Positions 16,761 to 25,642 of a stretch of DNA of 64,000 bases are shown here, piece after piece. The first letter of the stretch is position 1. Each line of letters starts with the position of its first letter. The stretch comes from Pseudomonas sp. PSE14 (GTDB taxonomy: Bacteria; Pseudomonadota; Gammaproteobacteria; Pseudomonadales; Pseudomonadaceae), in NCBI RefSeq assembly GCF_029203285.1, contig NZ_CP115669.1, positions 3,348,001 to 3,412,000 on the forward strand. The letters are read 5' to 3'. The position numbers and the translations under genes are program-made. A model generated the notes under the pieces. It worked only from the letters and a program-made list of their open reading frames with translations. It made no database searches and had not been told where the DNA came from.

Positions 16761-16854
16761 GTAGGAGCGAGGGGGACGCCATCGTTATTGCTCGCGAACA
16801 AGATCCCCTGGCACGCCGGCGCTAAGCGGGTTCGCGAGCAAGCTCGCTCCTACG
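16761..16854. repeat. Pseudomonas REP pair (BIME-like)
   Basis: TGTAGGAGCGAGGGGG at the left faces TTCGCGAGCAAGCTCGCTCC then TACG at the right, with GCTCGCGAACAAG in between. This is the classic inverted REP pair of Pseudomonas. A closely similar pair sits inside the carboxylase gene at 19224-19320. Confidence 0.85.
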
Positions 16855-16935
16855 AAAAGCGCTTCAGCGCCATGGACGACCGTGGTGCACACCGAATCAT
16901 GGCGGGACGGCCCGCCACCCCATGGGGACGCCCTC

Positions 16936-19900
16936 ATGTTCGACAAGCTCCTGATCGCCAACCGCGGCGCCATCGCCTGCCGCATCCTGCGTACTCTTCA
17001 TGAGTTGCGCATAGGCGGCGTGGCCGTCTACTCCGAAGCCGACGCCGCCAGCCTGCACATCCAGCAGGCAGACCAGGCCATCAGCCTCGGCGAAGGCCCG
17101 GCCTCCAGCACCTACCTGGTGGTCGAGAAGATACTTGCCGCCGCCCGCGACAGCGGCGCCCAGGCCATCCACCCCGGCTACGGTTTCCTCTCCGAGAACG
17201 CCGCCTTCGCCGAAGCCTGCGAAGCCGCCGGCATCGCCTTCGTCGGCCCGACGCCGGAGCAGCTGCGCCTGTTCGGCCTCAAGCACACCGCCCGCGCGCT
17301 GGCCCGCGAACAGGGCGTGCCGATGCTCGAAGGGACCGACCTGCTGCCCGACCTGGAAGCCGCCCTGCTCGCCGGCGAACAGGTCGGCTACCCGGTGATG
17401 CTCAAGAGCACCGCGGGTGGCGGCGGCATCGGTATGCGCGTGTGCCGCTCGGCAGACGAACTGCGCGACGCCTTCGACGCGGTGAAGCGCCTGGGGCAGA
17501 ACAACTTCAGCGATTCGGGCGTGTTCATCGAGAAGTACATCGAGCGCGCCCGCCACCTGGAAGTGCAGGTGTTCGGCGACGGCCAGGGCGATGTGATCGC
17601 CCTTGGCGTGCGCGACTGCTCGGTACAACGACGCAACCAGAAGGTGCTGGAAGAAACCCCGGCGCCCAACCTGCCCGCCGGCATGGCCGAGGCGCTGTGC
17701 GCGGCGGCGATCCAGCTGGCGAAAGCCGTCAGCTATCGCAGCGCCGGCACCGTGGAATTCGTCTACGACAGCCAGGCGCAGCGCTTCTACTTCCTCGAAG
17801 TGAACACCCGCCTGCAAGTGGAGCACGGCGTCACCGAACAGGTCTGGGGCGTCGACCTGGTGCGCTGGATGATCGAACTGGCCGCCGGTGACCTGCCGCC
17901 CCTGGCCGAATTGGCCGCCGCGCTGAAGCCCAGCGGCCACGCCATCCAGGCACGCCTTTACGCGGAAGACCCCGGCCGCGACTTCCAGCCCTGCCCCGGC
18001 CTGCTCACCGCCGTGCAGTTCCCGGCGGCCGACGGCAAGACCCTGCGCATCGACACCTGGGTCGAGGCCGGCTGCGAGATTCCGCCCTACTTCGACCCGA
18101 TGATCGCCAAGCTCATCGCCTGGGCGCCGACCCGCGAGCAGGCCAGCGCCGGACTCGACCGCGCCCTCGAAGGCAGCCAGCTCTATGGCGTGGAATGCAA
18201 CCGCGACTACCTGCGGCAGATCCTCGCAGACGCGCCCTTCGCCAACGGCTCGCCCTGGACGCGCTGCCTGGAAGGCCTGCGCTACCGCGCGCAGACTTTC
18301 GAAGTACTCAGCGCCGGCACCCAGACCAGCGTGCAGGACTACCCTGGCCGCCTCGGCTACTGGGCCGTGGGCGTTCCGCCGTCCGGGCCGATGGATGATC
18401 GGGCACTGCGCCTGGGCAACGTCCTTCTTGGCAATACCGAAGGCGCTGCCGCGCTGGAAATCACCATGAGCGGCCCGACCCTGCGCTTCAACACTGACGC
18501 GGTCGTAGCCGTCACCGGCGCGGCGCTGCCGATCAGCCTGGACGGCGTCGAACAGCCGATGGATACCGCATTGTTCATCGCCGCCGGCTCTACGCTCAGC
18601 CTAGGCACCGTCGGCGGCGCCGGCGCCCGCAGCTACCTGTGCCTGCGCGGCGGCCTGCAAGTGCCGGACTATCTGGGCAGCAAGAGCACCTTCACCCTCG
18701 GCCAGTTCGGCGGCCACGGCGGCCGCGCCCTGCGCGCCGGCGACGTACTGCATCTCGCGGAGCTGGCCGACGACAGCCACGGCGCGAGCCTGCCGTCGCA
18801 CCTGTGCACCGAACTGCTGCTAGTGCGCGAGATCCGCGTGATCTACGGCCCCCACGGTGCGCCGGAATACTTCACCCCGGCCTACATCGACACCTTCTTC
18901 GCCACCGACTGGGAAGTGCACTTCAACTCCAGCCGCACCGGCGTGCGCCTGATCGGCCCGAAGCCGGAATGGGTCCGCGAGAGCGGCGGCGAGGCTGGCC
19001 TTCACCCGTCGAACATCCACGACAATCCGTACGCCATCGGCGCGGTGGACTTCACCGGCGACATGCCGGTGATCCTCGGCCCGGACGGCCCGAGCCTGGG
19101 CGGCTTCGTCTGCCCGGTGACGGTGATCGAGGCGGACCTCTGGCAACTCGGCCAGCTCAAGGCGGGAGACAAGGTGCGGTTCGTGCCCGCTTCCATCTTC
19201 GAAGCCCGTGAACTAGCGGCTCTTCGTAGGACCGAGGGGGGCGCCTCAGCCCTTGCTCGCGAACGCTTTCTGCCGGCGGTCCAGGAGCTGGGCGGGTTCG
19301 CGAGCAAGCTCGCTCCTACAGGAGAGTCCAGCTCCGGCGCCGCCGGTTTCCCCTCACCCCAACCCTCTCCCTCAGGGAGAGGGAGCAGTTCGGCGTTGTC
19401 GGCGAGCACGGTGTTTTCCGGCAGCACGGACAGCCCCCTCTCCCGCTTGCGGGAGAGGGCGGGGGGTGAGGGTAGCCCGAGCACCTGGCTCACCTCCCCC
19501 ATCGTCCTCGACCTCGGCCAGGACGACACCCGCCTGGTCGCCCGCCTCTCCGGCGACACCCACCTGCTGCTGGAAATCGGCCAGCCCGAGCTGGACCTGG
19601 TCCTGCGCTTCCGCGCCCACGCCCTGATGCAGGCGCTGGAAGCGAAGGCCCTGGCCGGCGTGATCGACCTCACCCCCGGCATCCGCTCACTGCAGGTGCA
19701 CTACCAGCCGGAAACCCTGCCACTGGAAGTGCTGCTGGAAACCGTCGCCGGCCTGTGGGATGCCGTGTGCGCCGCCCAGGACCTCAAGGTGCCGTCACGG
19801 ATCGTCCACCTGCCGCTGTCCTGGGACGATCCGGCCTGCCAGCTGGCCATCGAGAAATACATGACTACCGTGCGCAAGGACGCGCCCTGGTGCCCGAGCA

Positions 19901-20742
19901 ACCTGGAGTTCATCCGCCGCATCAACGAGCTGCCGGACCTGGAAGCCGTATACCGCACCGTGTTCGAGGCCAGCTACCTGGTGATGGGCCTGGGCGACGT
20001 CTACCTCGGCGCGCCGGTGGCCACGCCGCTGGACCCGCGCCACCGCCTGGTGACCACCAAGTACAACCCGGCGCGCACCTGGACGGCGGAGAACTCCGTG
20101 GGCATCGGCGGTGCCTACCTGTGCGTCTACGGCATGGAAGGCCCCGGCGGCTACCAGTTCGTCGGCCGCACCCTGCAGATGTGGAACCGCTACCGCGAAG
20201 TCGCTGCGTTCAACGGCAAGCCCTGGCTGCTGCGCTTCTTCGACCAGATCCGCTTCTACCCGGTGTCGGCGGACGAACTGCTGCGCATCCGCCGCGACTT
20301 CCCGCTGGGCCGCTACCCTCTGCGCATCGAAGAAAGCGAACTGCGCCTGGCCGACTACCAGCAATTCCTCACCGAGGAAGCCGACAGCATCGCCGCCTTC
20401 CGCGACCACCAGCGTGCCGCCTTCGACGCCGAGCGCGAACGATGGATTGCCTCCGGCCAGGCGCACTTCGAGAGCGAGGAAGCCGCCGTCGACAGCGGCG
20501 AGGACGCCCCGCTCGGCGCCGGCCAGCATGCCGTGGAAAGCCACATCGCCGGCAACCTCTGGCAGGTGCAGGTGGAAGCCGGCGCCAGCGTGAAGGCCGG
20601 CGACATCCTGGTGATCCTCGAATCCATGAAGATGGAAATCCCCCTCACCGCCCCGCGCGACGGCGTGGTGCGCGAGGTCCGCGTGCAGCCCGGCTCGCCG
20701 GTGCGTGCCGGGCAGCGGGTGGTGGTGATGGAAGAAGCCTGA
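16936..20742 (+). CDS. Biotin-dependent guanidine/urea carboxylase
   Basis: This 1268-residue enzyme carboxylates guanidine (or urea) with ATP and bicarbonate. Order of domains: biotin carboxylase (about 1-450; FDKLLIANRGAIACRI, KSTAGGGGIGMRV, FLEVNTRLQVEH), an AHS2/KipA-like half (about 460-760), an AHS1/KipI-like half (about 850-1080), a linker, and the biotinyl domain with Lys1232 in ESMKMEIPL. It is some 60 residues longer than I expect for the family. The excess coincides with REP DNA translated in frame between the two carboxyltransferase halves (about residues 763-846). The riboswitch and cgdAB favour guanidine as substrate; urea carboxylase is the classical annotation. The start MFDKLL is chosen by family fit; only a weak GGGGA precedes it. 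Confidence 0.9.
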   Translation: MFDKLLIANRGAIACRILRTLHELRIGGVAVYSEADAASLHIQQADQAISLGEGPASSTYLVVEKILAAARDSGAQAIHPGYGFLSENAAFAEACEAAGIAFVGPTPEQLRLFGLKHTARALAREQGVPMLEGTDLLPDLEAALLAGEQVGYPVMLKSTAGGGGIGMRVCRSADELRDAFDAVKRLGQNNFSDSGVFIEKYIERARHLEVQVFGDGQGDVIALGVRDCSVQRRNQKVLEETPAPNLPAGMAEALCAAAIQLAKAVSYRSAGTVEFVYDSQAQRFYFLEVNTRLQVEHGVTEQVWGVDLVRWMIELAAGDLPPLAELAAALKPSGHAIQARLYAEDPGRDFQPCPGLLTAVQFPAADGKTLRIDTWVEAGCEIPPYFDPMIAKLIAWAPTREQASAGLDRALEGSQLYGVECNRDYLRQILADAPFANGSPWTRCLEGLRYRAQTFEVLSAGTQTSVQDYPGRLGYWAVGVPPSGPMDDRALRLGNVLLGNTEGAAALEITMSGPTLRFNTDAVVAVTGAALPISLDGVEQPMDTALFIAAGSTLSLGTVGGAGARSYLCLRGGLQVPDYLGSKSTFTLGQFGGHGGRALRAGDVLHLAELADDSHGASLPSHLCTELLLVREIRVIYGPHGAPEYFTPAYIDTFFATDWEVHFNSSRTGVRLIGPKPEWVRESGGEAGLHPSNIHDNPYAIGAVDFTGDMPVILGPDGPSLGGFVCPVTVIEADLWQLGQLKAGDKVRFVPASIFEARELAALRRTEGGASALARERFLPAVQELGGFASKLAPTGESSSGAAGFPSPQPSPSGRGSSSALSASTVFSGSTDSPLSRLRERAGGEGSPSTWLTSPIVLDLGQDDTRLVARLSGDTHLLLEIGQPELDLVLRFRAHALMQALEAKALAGVIDLTPGIRSLQVHYQPETLPLEVLLETVAGLWDAVCAAQDLKVPSRIVHLPLSWDDPACQLAIEKYMTTVRKDAPWCPSNLEFIRRINELPDLEAVYRTVFEASYLVMGLGDVYLGAPVATPLDPRHRLVTTKYNPARTWTAENSVGIGGAYLCVYGMEGPGGYQFVGRTLQMWNRYREVAAFNGKPWLLRFFDQIRFYPVSADELLRIRRDFPLGRYPLRIEESELRLADYQQFLTEEADSIAAFRDHQRAAFDAERERWIASGQAHFESEEAAVDSGEDAPLGAGQHAVESHIAGNLWQVQVEAGASVKAGDILVILESMKMEIPLTAPRDGVVREVRVQPGSPVRAGQRVVVMEEA
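19224..19472. repeat. REP pair and palindromic repeat inside the carboxylase coding sequence
   Basis: 19224-19320 is an inverted REP pair (CGTAGGACCGAGGGG ... TTCGCGAGCAAGCTCGCTCC then TACA). 19350-19472 is the second family (CCCTCACCCC then AACCCTCTCCCTCAGGGAGA ... CTCTCCCGCTTGCGGGAGAG then GGCGGGGGGTGAGGG). Both are read through in frame as a Ser/Gly/Pro/Ala-rich stretch. Confidence 0.88.
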
Positions 20743-20768
20743 ACCGACAAGACCGCCGTTGCGCAGAG

Positions 20769-20942
20769 CCCCTCACCCTAACCCTCTCCCGCAAGCGGGA
20801 GAGGGGACCGTTCGGAGCGCGGCTCGGCACTGGCCCCAACCTGAAACCACGACACGCACCGCTGGGTGGGTCGTGCTTGGAAACAGACACCGCGTCGGAC
20901 TGCTCTTCCCCCTCTCCCTCCGGGAGAGGGCCGGGGTGAGGG
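20769..20942. repeat. Palindromic repeat pair between carboxylase and allophanate hydrolase genes
   Basis: CCCTCACCCTAACCCTCTCC at the left and GGGAGAGGGCCGGGGTGAGG at the right form an outer inverted pair. Each carries its own small hairpin (CTCTCCCGCAAGCGGGAGAG; CCTCTCCCTCCGGGAGAGG). Same family as the blocks at 13507 and 19350. Confidence 0.82.
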
Positions 20943-20984
20943 CAATCCGAGTGAAGAACTGACAGGCCCAAAGGAATCCCGACC

Positions 20985-22793
20985 ATGTCCACCACCTTCG
21001 ACCTCCGCCTCGCCACCCTGCGCACCGCCTACCGCGAAGGCCGCACCACGCCGCGCCAGTTGATCGCCGAGTTGCGCAACAAGGCCGCCGCGCTGAACCT
21101 CGACTACCACCTGTTCATCTACCTGCTGGCGCCGGACGAACTGGAGCCCTACCTCGCCGCGCTGGACAACCAATCCCCAGACAGCCTGCCGCTCTACGGC
21201 ATCCCCTTCGCCATCAAGGACAACATCGACCTTGCCGGCATCCCCACCACCGCCGCCTGCCCGGCCTTCGCCTACACGCCGAAGACTTCGGCGACACTGG
21301 TGCAACAGCTGATCGACCTGGGAGCCATCCCACTGGGCAAGACCAACCTCGACCAGTTCGCCACCGGCCTCAACGGCACCCGCTCGCCCTACGGCGAATG
21401 CCGCAACAGCGTGCTGCCGGAGTACCCGTCCGGCGGCTCCAGCGCCGGCTCCTCGCTGGCCGTGGCGCTGGGCGTGGCGAGCTTCGCCCTGGGTACCGAC
21501 ACCGCCGGCTCCGGCCGTGCTCCGGCGGCGCTCAACGGCCTGCTGGGGCTCAAGCCGAGCAAGGGACTGCTGTCCAACACCGGCCTGGTGCCGGCCTGCC
21601 GCACGCTGGACTGCATCACCTACTTTACCGCCAGTGCCGCCGAGGCCAGCGAGCTGCTGGCCCTCACCGCCCGACCCGACCCGCTGGACGGGTATAGCCG
21701 CGCCAATCCCGCCTGGAACGACGCCGGCGCCTTCGGTACACCCAGACCGTTCCGCTTCGGCGTTCCGCGCGCCGACCAGCTGGAGTTCTTCGGCTGCCAT
21801 GAAGGCCCGGTGTTGTTCACCGACGCCATCGACCAGCTCAAGGCCCTCGGCGGCGAGGCCCGGGAAATCAACTTCGCGCCCTTCCTCGAAGCCGCGCGCC
21901 TGCTCTACGAAGGCCCCTGGGTGGCCGAGCGCTACAGCGTGGCCGGCGAGCTGATCGAACGGGACCCGCTGGCGGTGCTGCCGGTGATCCGCGACGTACT
22001 GGCGAAAGCCCCCGGCGCCACCGCCGTGCAAGCCTTCCGCGCGCAGTACCGGCTGCAGGAGCTCAAGGCGCAGTGCGACGCGATCCTCGCCGACCTCGAC
22101 TGCGTGCTGACGCCCACCATCGGCCGCCCGGTGACGCTGGACGAGTTGCACGCCGAACCGGTGAAGCGCAATTCCGAGCTGGGCTACTACACCAACTTCA
22201 TGAACCTGCTGGACTACGCCGCCGTCGCCGTGCCCAGCGCGATCATGGACAACGGTCTGCCCTGGGGCGTGACGCTGTTCGGCCGCGCCTTCACCGACCA
22301 GTACCTGCTCGGTGTGGCCGACGCACTGCAGCGCCAGCACAACCTGCCGCTCACCGGCGGTAACCCGGTCTGCCCCGCCTCTTCCGCCAACCCTGCGCGC
22401 AATGACCGTGCGCGCCTGGTGGTGTGCGGCGCGCACCTCGACGGCCTGGCGCTGAACGGGCAACTGCGCCAGCGCGGCGCTCGTCTGCTGCGCGCCACTC
22501 GCAGCGCGCCGGCCTACAAGCTCTACGCCCTCGCCGGCGGCCCGCCGCTACGCCCCGGCATGCTGCGCGTGGCCGAAGGTGGCGTGGCCATCGAAGTGGA
22601 AGTCTGGGAACTGCCCAGCGCCGAGCTGGGCTCCTTCCTTACCGGCATCCCGGCGCCGCTGGGGCTGGGCAAGGTGCAGCTGGAGGATGGCAGCTGGGAG
22701 ACCGGATTCATCTGCGACGCCTGGGGACTGGATGGCGCCGAGGACATCAGCCGCTTCGGTGGCTGGCGGGCGTGGTTAACACGCCGCGGGTAA
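20985..22793 (+). CDS. atzF: Allophanate hydrolase
   Basis: This 602-residue amidase-signature enzyme splits allophanate to ammonia and carbon dioxide, the last step of the operon's pathway. The Ser-cisSer-Lys triad is visible in FAIKDNIDL (Lys), PSGGSSAGSSLAVA (Ser) and GTDTAGSGRAPAALNGLLGL (nucleophile Ser). After about residue 450 a separate C-terminal domain follows (ARLVVCGAHLDGLALNGQL ... GFICDAWG), as in full-length AtzF/DUR1 amidases. The repeat block upstream separates it from the carboxylase, but it shares strand and pathway. A hairpin at 22866 lies downstream. Confidence 0.93.
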   Translation: MSTTFDLRLATLRTAYREGRTTPRQLIAELRNKAAALNLDYHLFIYLLAPDELEPYLAALDNQSPDSLPLYGIPFAIKDNIDLAGIPTTAACPAFAYTPKTSATLVQQLIDLGAIPLGKTNLDQFATGLNGTRSPYGECRNSVLPEYPSGGSSAGSSLAVALGVASFALGTDTAGSGRAPAALNGLLGLKPSKGLLSNTGLVPACRTLDCITYFTASAAEASELLALTARPDPLDGYSRANPAWNDAGAFGTPRPFRFGVPRADQLEFFGCHEGPVLFTDAIDQLKALGGEAREINFAPFLEAARLLYEGPWVAERYSVAGELIERDPLAVLPVIRDVLAKAPGATAVQAFRAQYRLQELKAQCDAILADLDCVLTPTIGRPVTLDELHAEPVKRNSELGYYTNFMNLLDYAAVAVPSAIMDNGLPWGVTLFGRAFTDQYLLGVADALQRQHNLPLTGGNPVCPASSANPARNDRARLVVCGAHLDGLALNGQLRQRGARLLRATRSAPAYKLYALAGGPPLRPGMLRVAEGGVAIEVEVWELPSAELGSFLTGIPAPLGLGKVQLEDGSWETGFICDAWGLDGAEDISRFGGWRAWLTRRG

Positions 22794-22865
22794 CGCCACG
22801 CCCCTTCTCGACCTGTCGAGGTCGCCGCCCACGGGTGTGCTGCCACGATCAGCGGATCGATCTAT

Positions 22866-22898
22866 TGTTGCGCCGGCTCCCGCCAGGCCGGCGCAACA
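22866..22898. terminator. Strong hairpin downstream of allophanate hydrolase
   Basis: TGTTGCGCCGGC and GCCGGCGCAACA form a perfect 12-base stem with a 9-base loop. No T-run follows on either strand. It lies between the convergent allophanate hydrolase and NCS1 genes, fitting a bidirectional transcript end. Confidence 0.55.
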
Positions 22899-23044
22899 GC
22901 GAATCAATGGCTGCCCCATCCAGACGTCTGGAGCCCCATGGACGATCCACGGCCTGCCATGGTCCGAACGAACCTGGCAGAAACAGGCCATGGGCAAGCT
23001 GCCATCGACTTCATCATCTCCGTATCGCCCACGCCACTTTGGAA

Positions 23045-24424
23045 TCAGTCCGAAACAGGAGATTGGAATTGATGCGGCTTGATCGAAGGCTGGCTGTTCA
23101 CCATGCAGTAGAGCGCCCCTGCGAGTACCAGGCCCACCGCCCAACTGATGTCCGCTCCCAGCCAGTCCGCTACGAAGCCGGTGAAGAACGAAAGCTTCAT
23201 GAATGGGATCGTGCCGATGATCGAGACGGCATACACCATTAGCGTTCGCCGATTGAAGCGCCCATACCGACCTTTGGGATGGTACAGCTCGCCCACCTCA
23301 TACTGACCGCGACACACCCAGTAGTAGTCAGCCAGGTTGATCGCACTCCAGGGGATCAGCAGATAGAGCTGTCCAATCAGAATGTCTGCAAAGAAGGTGT
23401 CAAAGCGATACTGGGTGGCGATGGCGATCAGGGTTGCGGCTATGGTCAGCACGGCCATCACCAGCGCCTTTGCAGAAGCGGTAACGTATCGCAGCCCGCC
23501 AAAGGCTCCGAAGATCGTCACCGAAGACATGTAGGCGCTGTACAGGCAGAGCACGTTGTACTGGATCACCCCGAGGGCAATCACGCCCAACGCCAATGGC
23601 GCCCAGGGGCCGAACAGCGTGGCAATTGCGGTTGCAGGGTCATGCCCAAGCGCTGCCGGGATCGCAACGGCCACCAGAGCGCCCAGGGCCATCATGGCGA
23701 AAGAGCCCAGCGCGCAGCCGCAGTAGGTTGTCCAGAATGTGGCGCGAGTGCTGACATTGGCCGGAAGGTAACGCGAGTAATCCGCGACGTAGGGGCCGTA
23801 ACCCAGCGTCCAGGATGCCGCCTGGGCGACAACCAGGTTGAAGGCCGTCAGCGAAAATCCCGCGCCCGTTGCCGTTGTCGATATCGCATCGCTGGGGTGC
23901 AACAGGATCAATACCAGCGCGCTGGCGAATACCAGAGTCGACATCAGGCTCATCCACGCCCCTAGGCGGTGGATCAGCTCATAGCCTACGAAACCGATGA
24001 TGAAGGTCAGGATGCCCACCACCACGATGGCCTGGTCATCGCTGATGGGTAGCAGTGCCTTCAAGGCATCGCGCATCAGGACGCCACTGGCGGCCAGGAA
24101 CAGCACCGCCGCCGTGACCATCACCAGCAAGGGAATCGCAGCGCCGTAGACACCGAATTGCGCGCGGCTCTGAATCATCTGCGGGACGCCCAAATGTGGG
24201 CCCTGGGCGGAGTGTGCGGCCATGAAGATGGTGCCGACGAGATTGCCGATCAGCAGGCCGAGCAATGTCCAGGCGAAGCTCAACCCTGAAGCGATACCCA
24301 GGGTGCCGACGACCAGAGCAGTCACTTGGAAATTCGAGCTGAACCAGATAGTGAACAACCGCCTGGGCGTGCCATAGCGCTCAGAGTGAGGGACAAACTC
24401 AATACTTCGCTTTTCAAGCTTCAC
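23045..24424 (-). CDS. NCS1-family cytosine/purine/hydantoin-type permease
   Basis: This 459-residue membrane protein has about 12 hydrophobic segments. Family landmarks are RRLFTIWFSSNFQV near the start, PQMIQSRAQFGVYGA, YGPYVADYSRYLP and LLIPWSAINLADYYWVCRGQY. The GTG start is chosen for AGGAGG 6 bases upstream. Likely substrates are cytosine, purines, hydantoins or similar N-rich rings; motifs do not settle which. It is divergent from the FCD-regulated operon and convergent with the guanidine operon. Confidence 0.88.
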   Translation of the reverse strand: MKLEKRSIEFVPHSERYGTPRRLFTIWFSSNFQVTALVVGTLGIASGLSFAWTLLGLLIGNLVGTIFMAAHSAQGPHLGVPQMIQSRAQFGVYGAAIPLLVMVTAAVLFLAASGVLMRDALKALLPISDDQAIVVVGILTFIIGFVGYELIHRLGAWMSLMSTLVFASALVLILLHPSDAISTTATGAGFSLTAFNLVVAQAASWTLGYGPYVADYSRYLPANVSTRATFWTTYCGCALGSFAMMALGALVAVAIPAALGHDPATAIATLFGPWAPLALGVIALGVIQYNVLCLYSAYMSSVTIFGAFGGLRYVTASAKALVMAVLTIAATLIAIATQYRFDTFFADILIGQLYLLIPWSAINLADYYWVCRGQYEVGELYHPKGRYGRFNRRTLMVYAVSIIGTIPFMKLSFFTGFVADWLGADISWAVGLVLAGALYCMVNSQPSIKPHQFQSPVSD

Positions 24425-24805
24425 GACCGCCTCCTGATTTATCCCAACGATTATCAGGTGACGATCGAGAGCTCTTCGGCCCGACTACGAACACCTCGTA
24501 GCTACTAACGACCCATGCGAACAGCGGTTCGTCTTCCCTTGAATAGCCTCCACCAGCTTCGGGTCGGAGGCTGTCCCTGGCCAGAACCCGCTACTTCCCC
24601 CAAACGGTCGCTCATGCACAGCAGGTATCGGCCGATGGGGTCGGGTGAGCTCAGACTGGGAATCGGCCGGTGTTACGAAGGCGCTCGCCGCGCACCGGAA
24701 CAAGGCAGCGCGGTTACGTTCCGCCCCAGGCCGCACCGCCCCCGCATCACCGCCCTTCCCTGCCTATCTCATTCAAATCAATTACTTGAGTGTGTTTCTC
24801 GCACC

Positions 24806-24821
24806 TGGCACGGCTCGTGCT
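24806..24821 (+). promoter_or_regulatory. Candidate sigma-54 promoter of the FCD/ABC/GGT operon
   Basis: TGGCACGGCTCGTGCT has the GG and GC dinucleotides 10 bases apart and one mismatch to TGGCAC-N5-TTGC. Its expected start site would fall just before or on the operator at 24841. Confidence 0.45.
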
Positions 24822-24840
24822 TTTATGAATCCATGGATAA

Positions 24841-24850
24841 TTGGATCCAA
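24841..24850. promoter_or_regulatory. Palindromic operator, probable FCD-regulator site
   Basis: TTGGATCCAA is a perfect palindrome with flanking partial copies (ATGGATAA, AAAATCCAAAG). It sits 20 bases before the regulator's ATG and directly downstream of the promoter, as expected for autoregulation by a FadR/FCD-type GntR protein. Confidence 0.45.
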
Positions 24851-24870
24851 AAATCCAAAGGAGAGATCCC

Positions 24871-25536
24871 ATGCGCCTGGTACCCACGCCGCGCCAACCC
24901 ATGAGTGCCGAAGACGAGGCCTACGACTACCTCCTCGAGGCCATCTGCACCGGCCGCTTCAAGACGGGCGACCGCCTCGTTGCCGAAGACATCGCCAACG
25001 ACATCGGCATGAGCCGCATGCCGGTGCGAGGTGCCTTCAAGCGCCTGGATGCCGAGGGCCTGGTGACCCTGCGGCCCAACCGCGGCGCCATCGTCAGCGG
25101 CTTGAACATCGAGGAGATGCGCGAAGTCTTCGAGATGCGCAGCGCCCTGGAAGGCCTGGCTATCCGCATCGCCGCGCCGCAGTTGACCGACCGTGACCTC
25201 TCGCGCCTGGAGCGCATGCTCGACGAGATGGACGACTACCGCGACGACAGCGCCCAGTGGGTCAGCCGTCACCGGGCCTTCCACGAATACCTGTGCAGCC
25301 TCGCCGGACGCCCGCGGCTGATGCGCCAGATCACTGCGCTGTACTCGGTGATCGAACCGCACATGCGCCTGTGGCTGCAGCACGTCGACAAGCCCATGAG
25401 CGCCCGCGAGGAACACGCCGTGATCCTCGATGCCCTGCGCTCGGGCGATGCCGGCGAGGCCGAGCGGGTAATCCGCGATCACATCGAGGGAACCATTCCC
25501 TCCCTGGCGAAATTCCTGGAGGCACGGACCTCCTGA
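24871..25536 (+). CDS. GntR-family (FCD domain) transcriptional regulator
   Basis: This 221-residue regulator has a winged helix-turn-helix at about residues 12-75 (AYDYLLEAICTGRFKTGDRL, GMSRMPVRGAFKRLDAEGLV) and an all-helical FCD ligand domain. FCD metal/ligand positions appear in RHRAFHEYL, EPHMRLWL and EEHAVILDALRSGD. The start MRLVPT has a strong AAAGGAG site 7-8 bases upstream; the longer frame begins within the operator. It heads an operon with the amino-acid ABC importer and gamma-glutamyltransferase and probably senses their substrate or product. Confidence 0.9.
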   Translation: MRLVPTPRQPMSAEDEAYDYLLEAICTGRFKTGDRLVAEDIANDIGMSRMPVRGAFKRLDAEGLVTLRPNRGAIVSGLNIEEMREVFEMRSALEGLAIRIAAPQLTDRDLSRLERMLDEMDDYRDDSAQWVSRHRAFHEYLCSLAGRPRLMRQITALYSVIEPHMRLWLQHVDKPMSAREEHAVILDALRSGDAGEAERVIRDHIEGTIPSLAKFLEARTS

Positions 25537-25642
25537 GGCGCAAGCCTTCTGAAAACCGAGCAAGTCCTTCGAAGCAACGGGCGCCTAGACCCGTACTTCT
25601 GTGTCCCTGAACTGCCCCTGGCAACCCACCCCGGAGAGCAAC

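Larger units (their letters stand above)
24425..24870. other. Divergent control region between NCS1 permease and FCD regulator
   Basis: These 446 bases hold a sigma-54-like promoter (24806-24821) and a palindromic operator (24841-24850) next to the regulator gene. Nothing else is identified. Short open frames in it lack ribosome sites or recognisable sequence. Confidence 0.5.

Noticed and set aside
16936..20742. Plain urea carboxylase as the function
   Set aside because: The guanidine-I aptamer and the paired DUF1989 proteins fit guanidine assimilation better; kept only as the alternative annotation.
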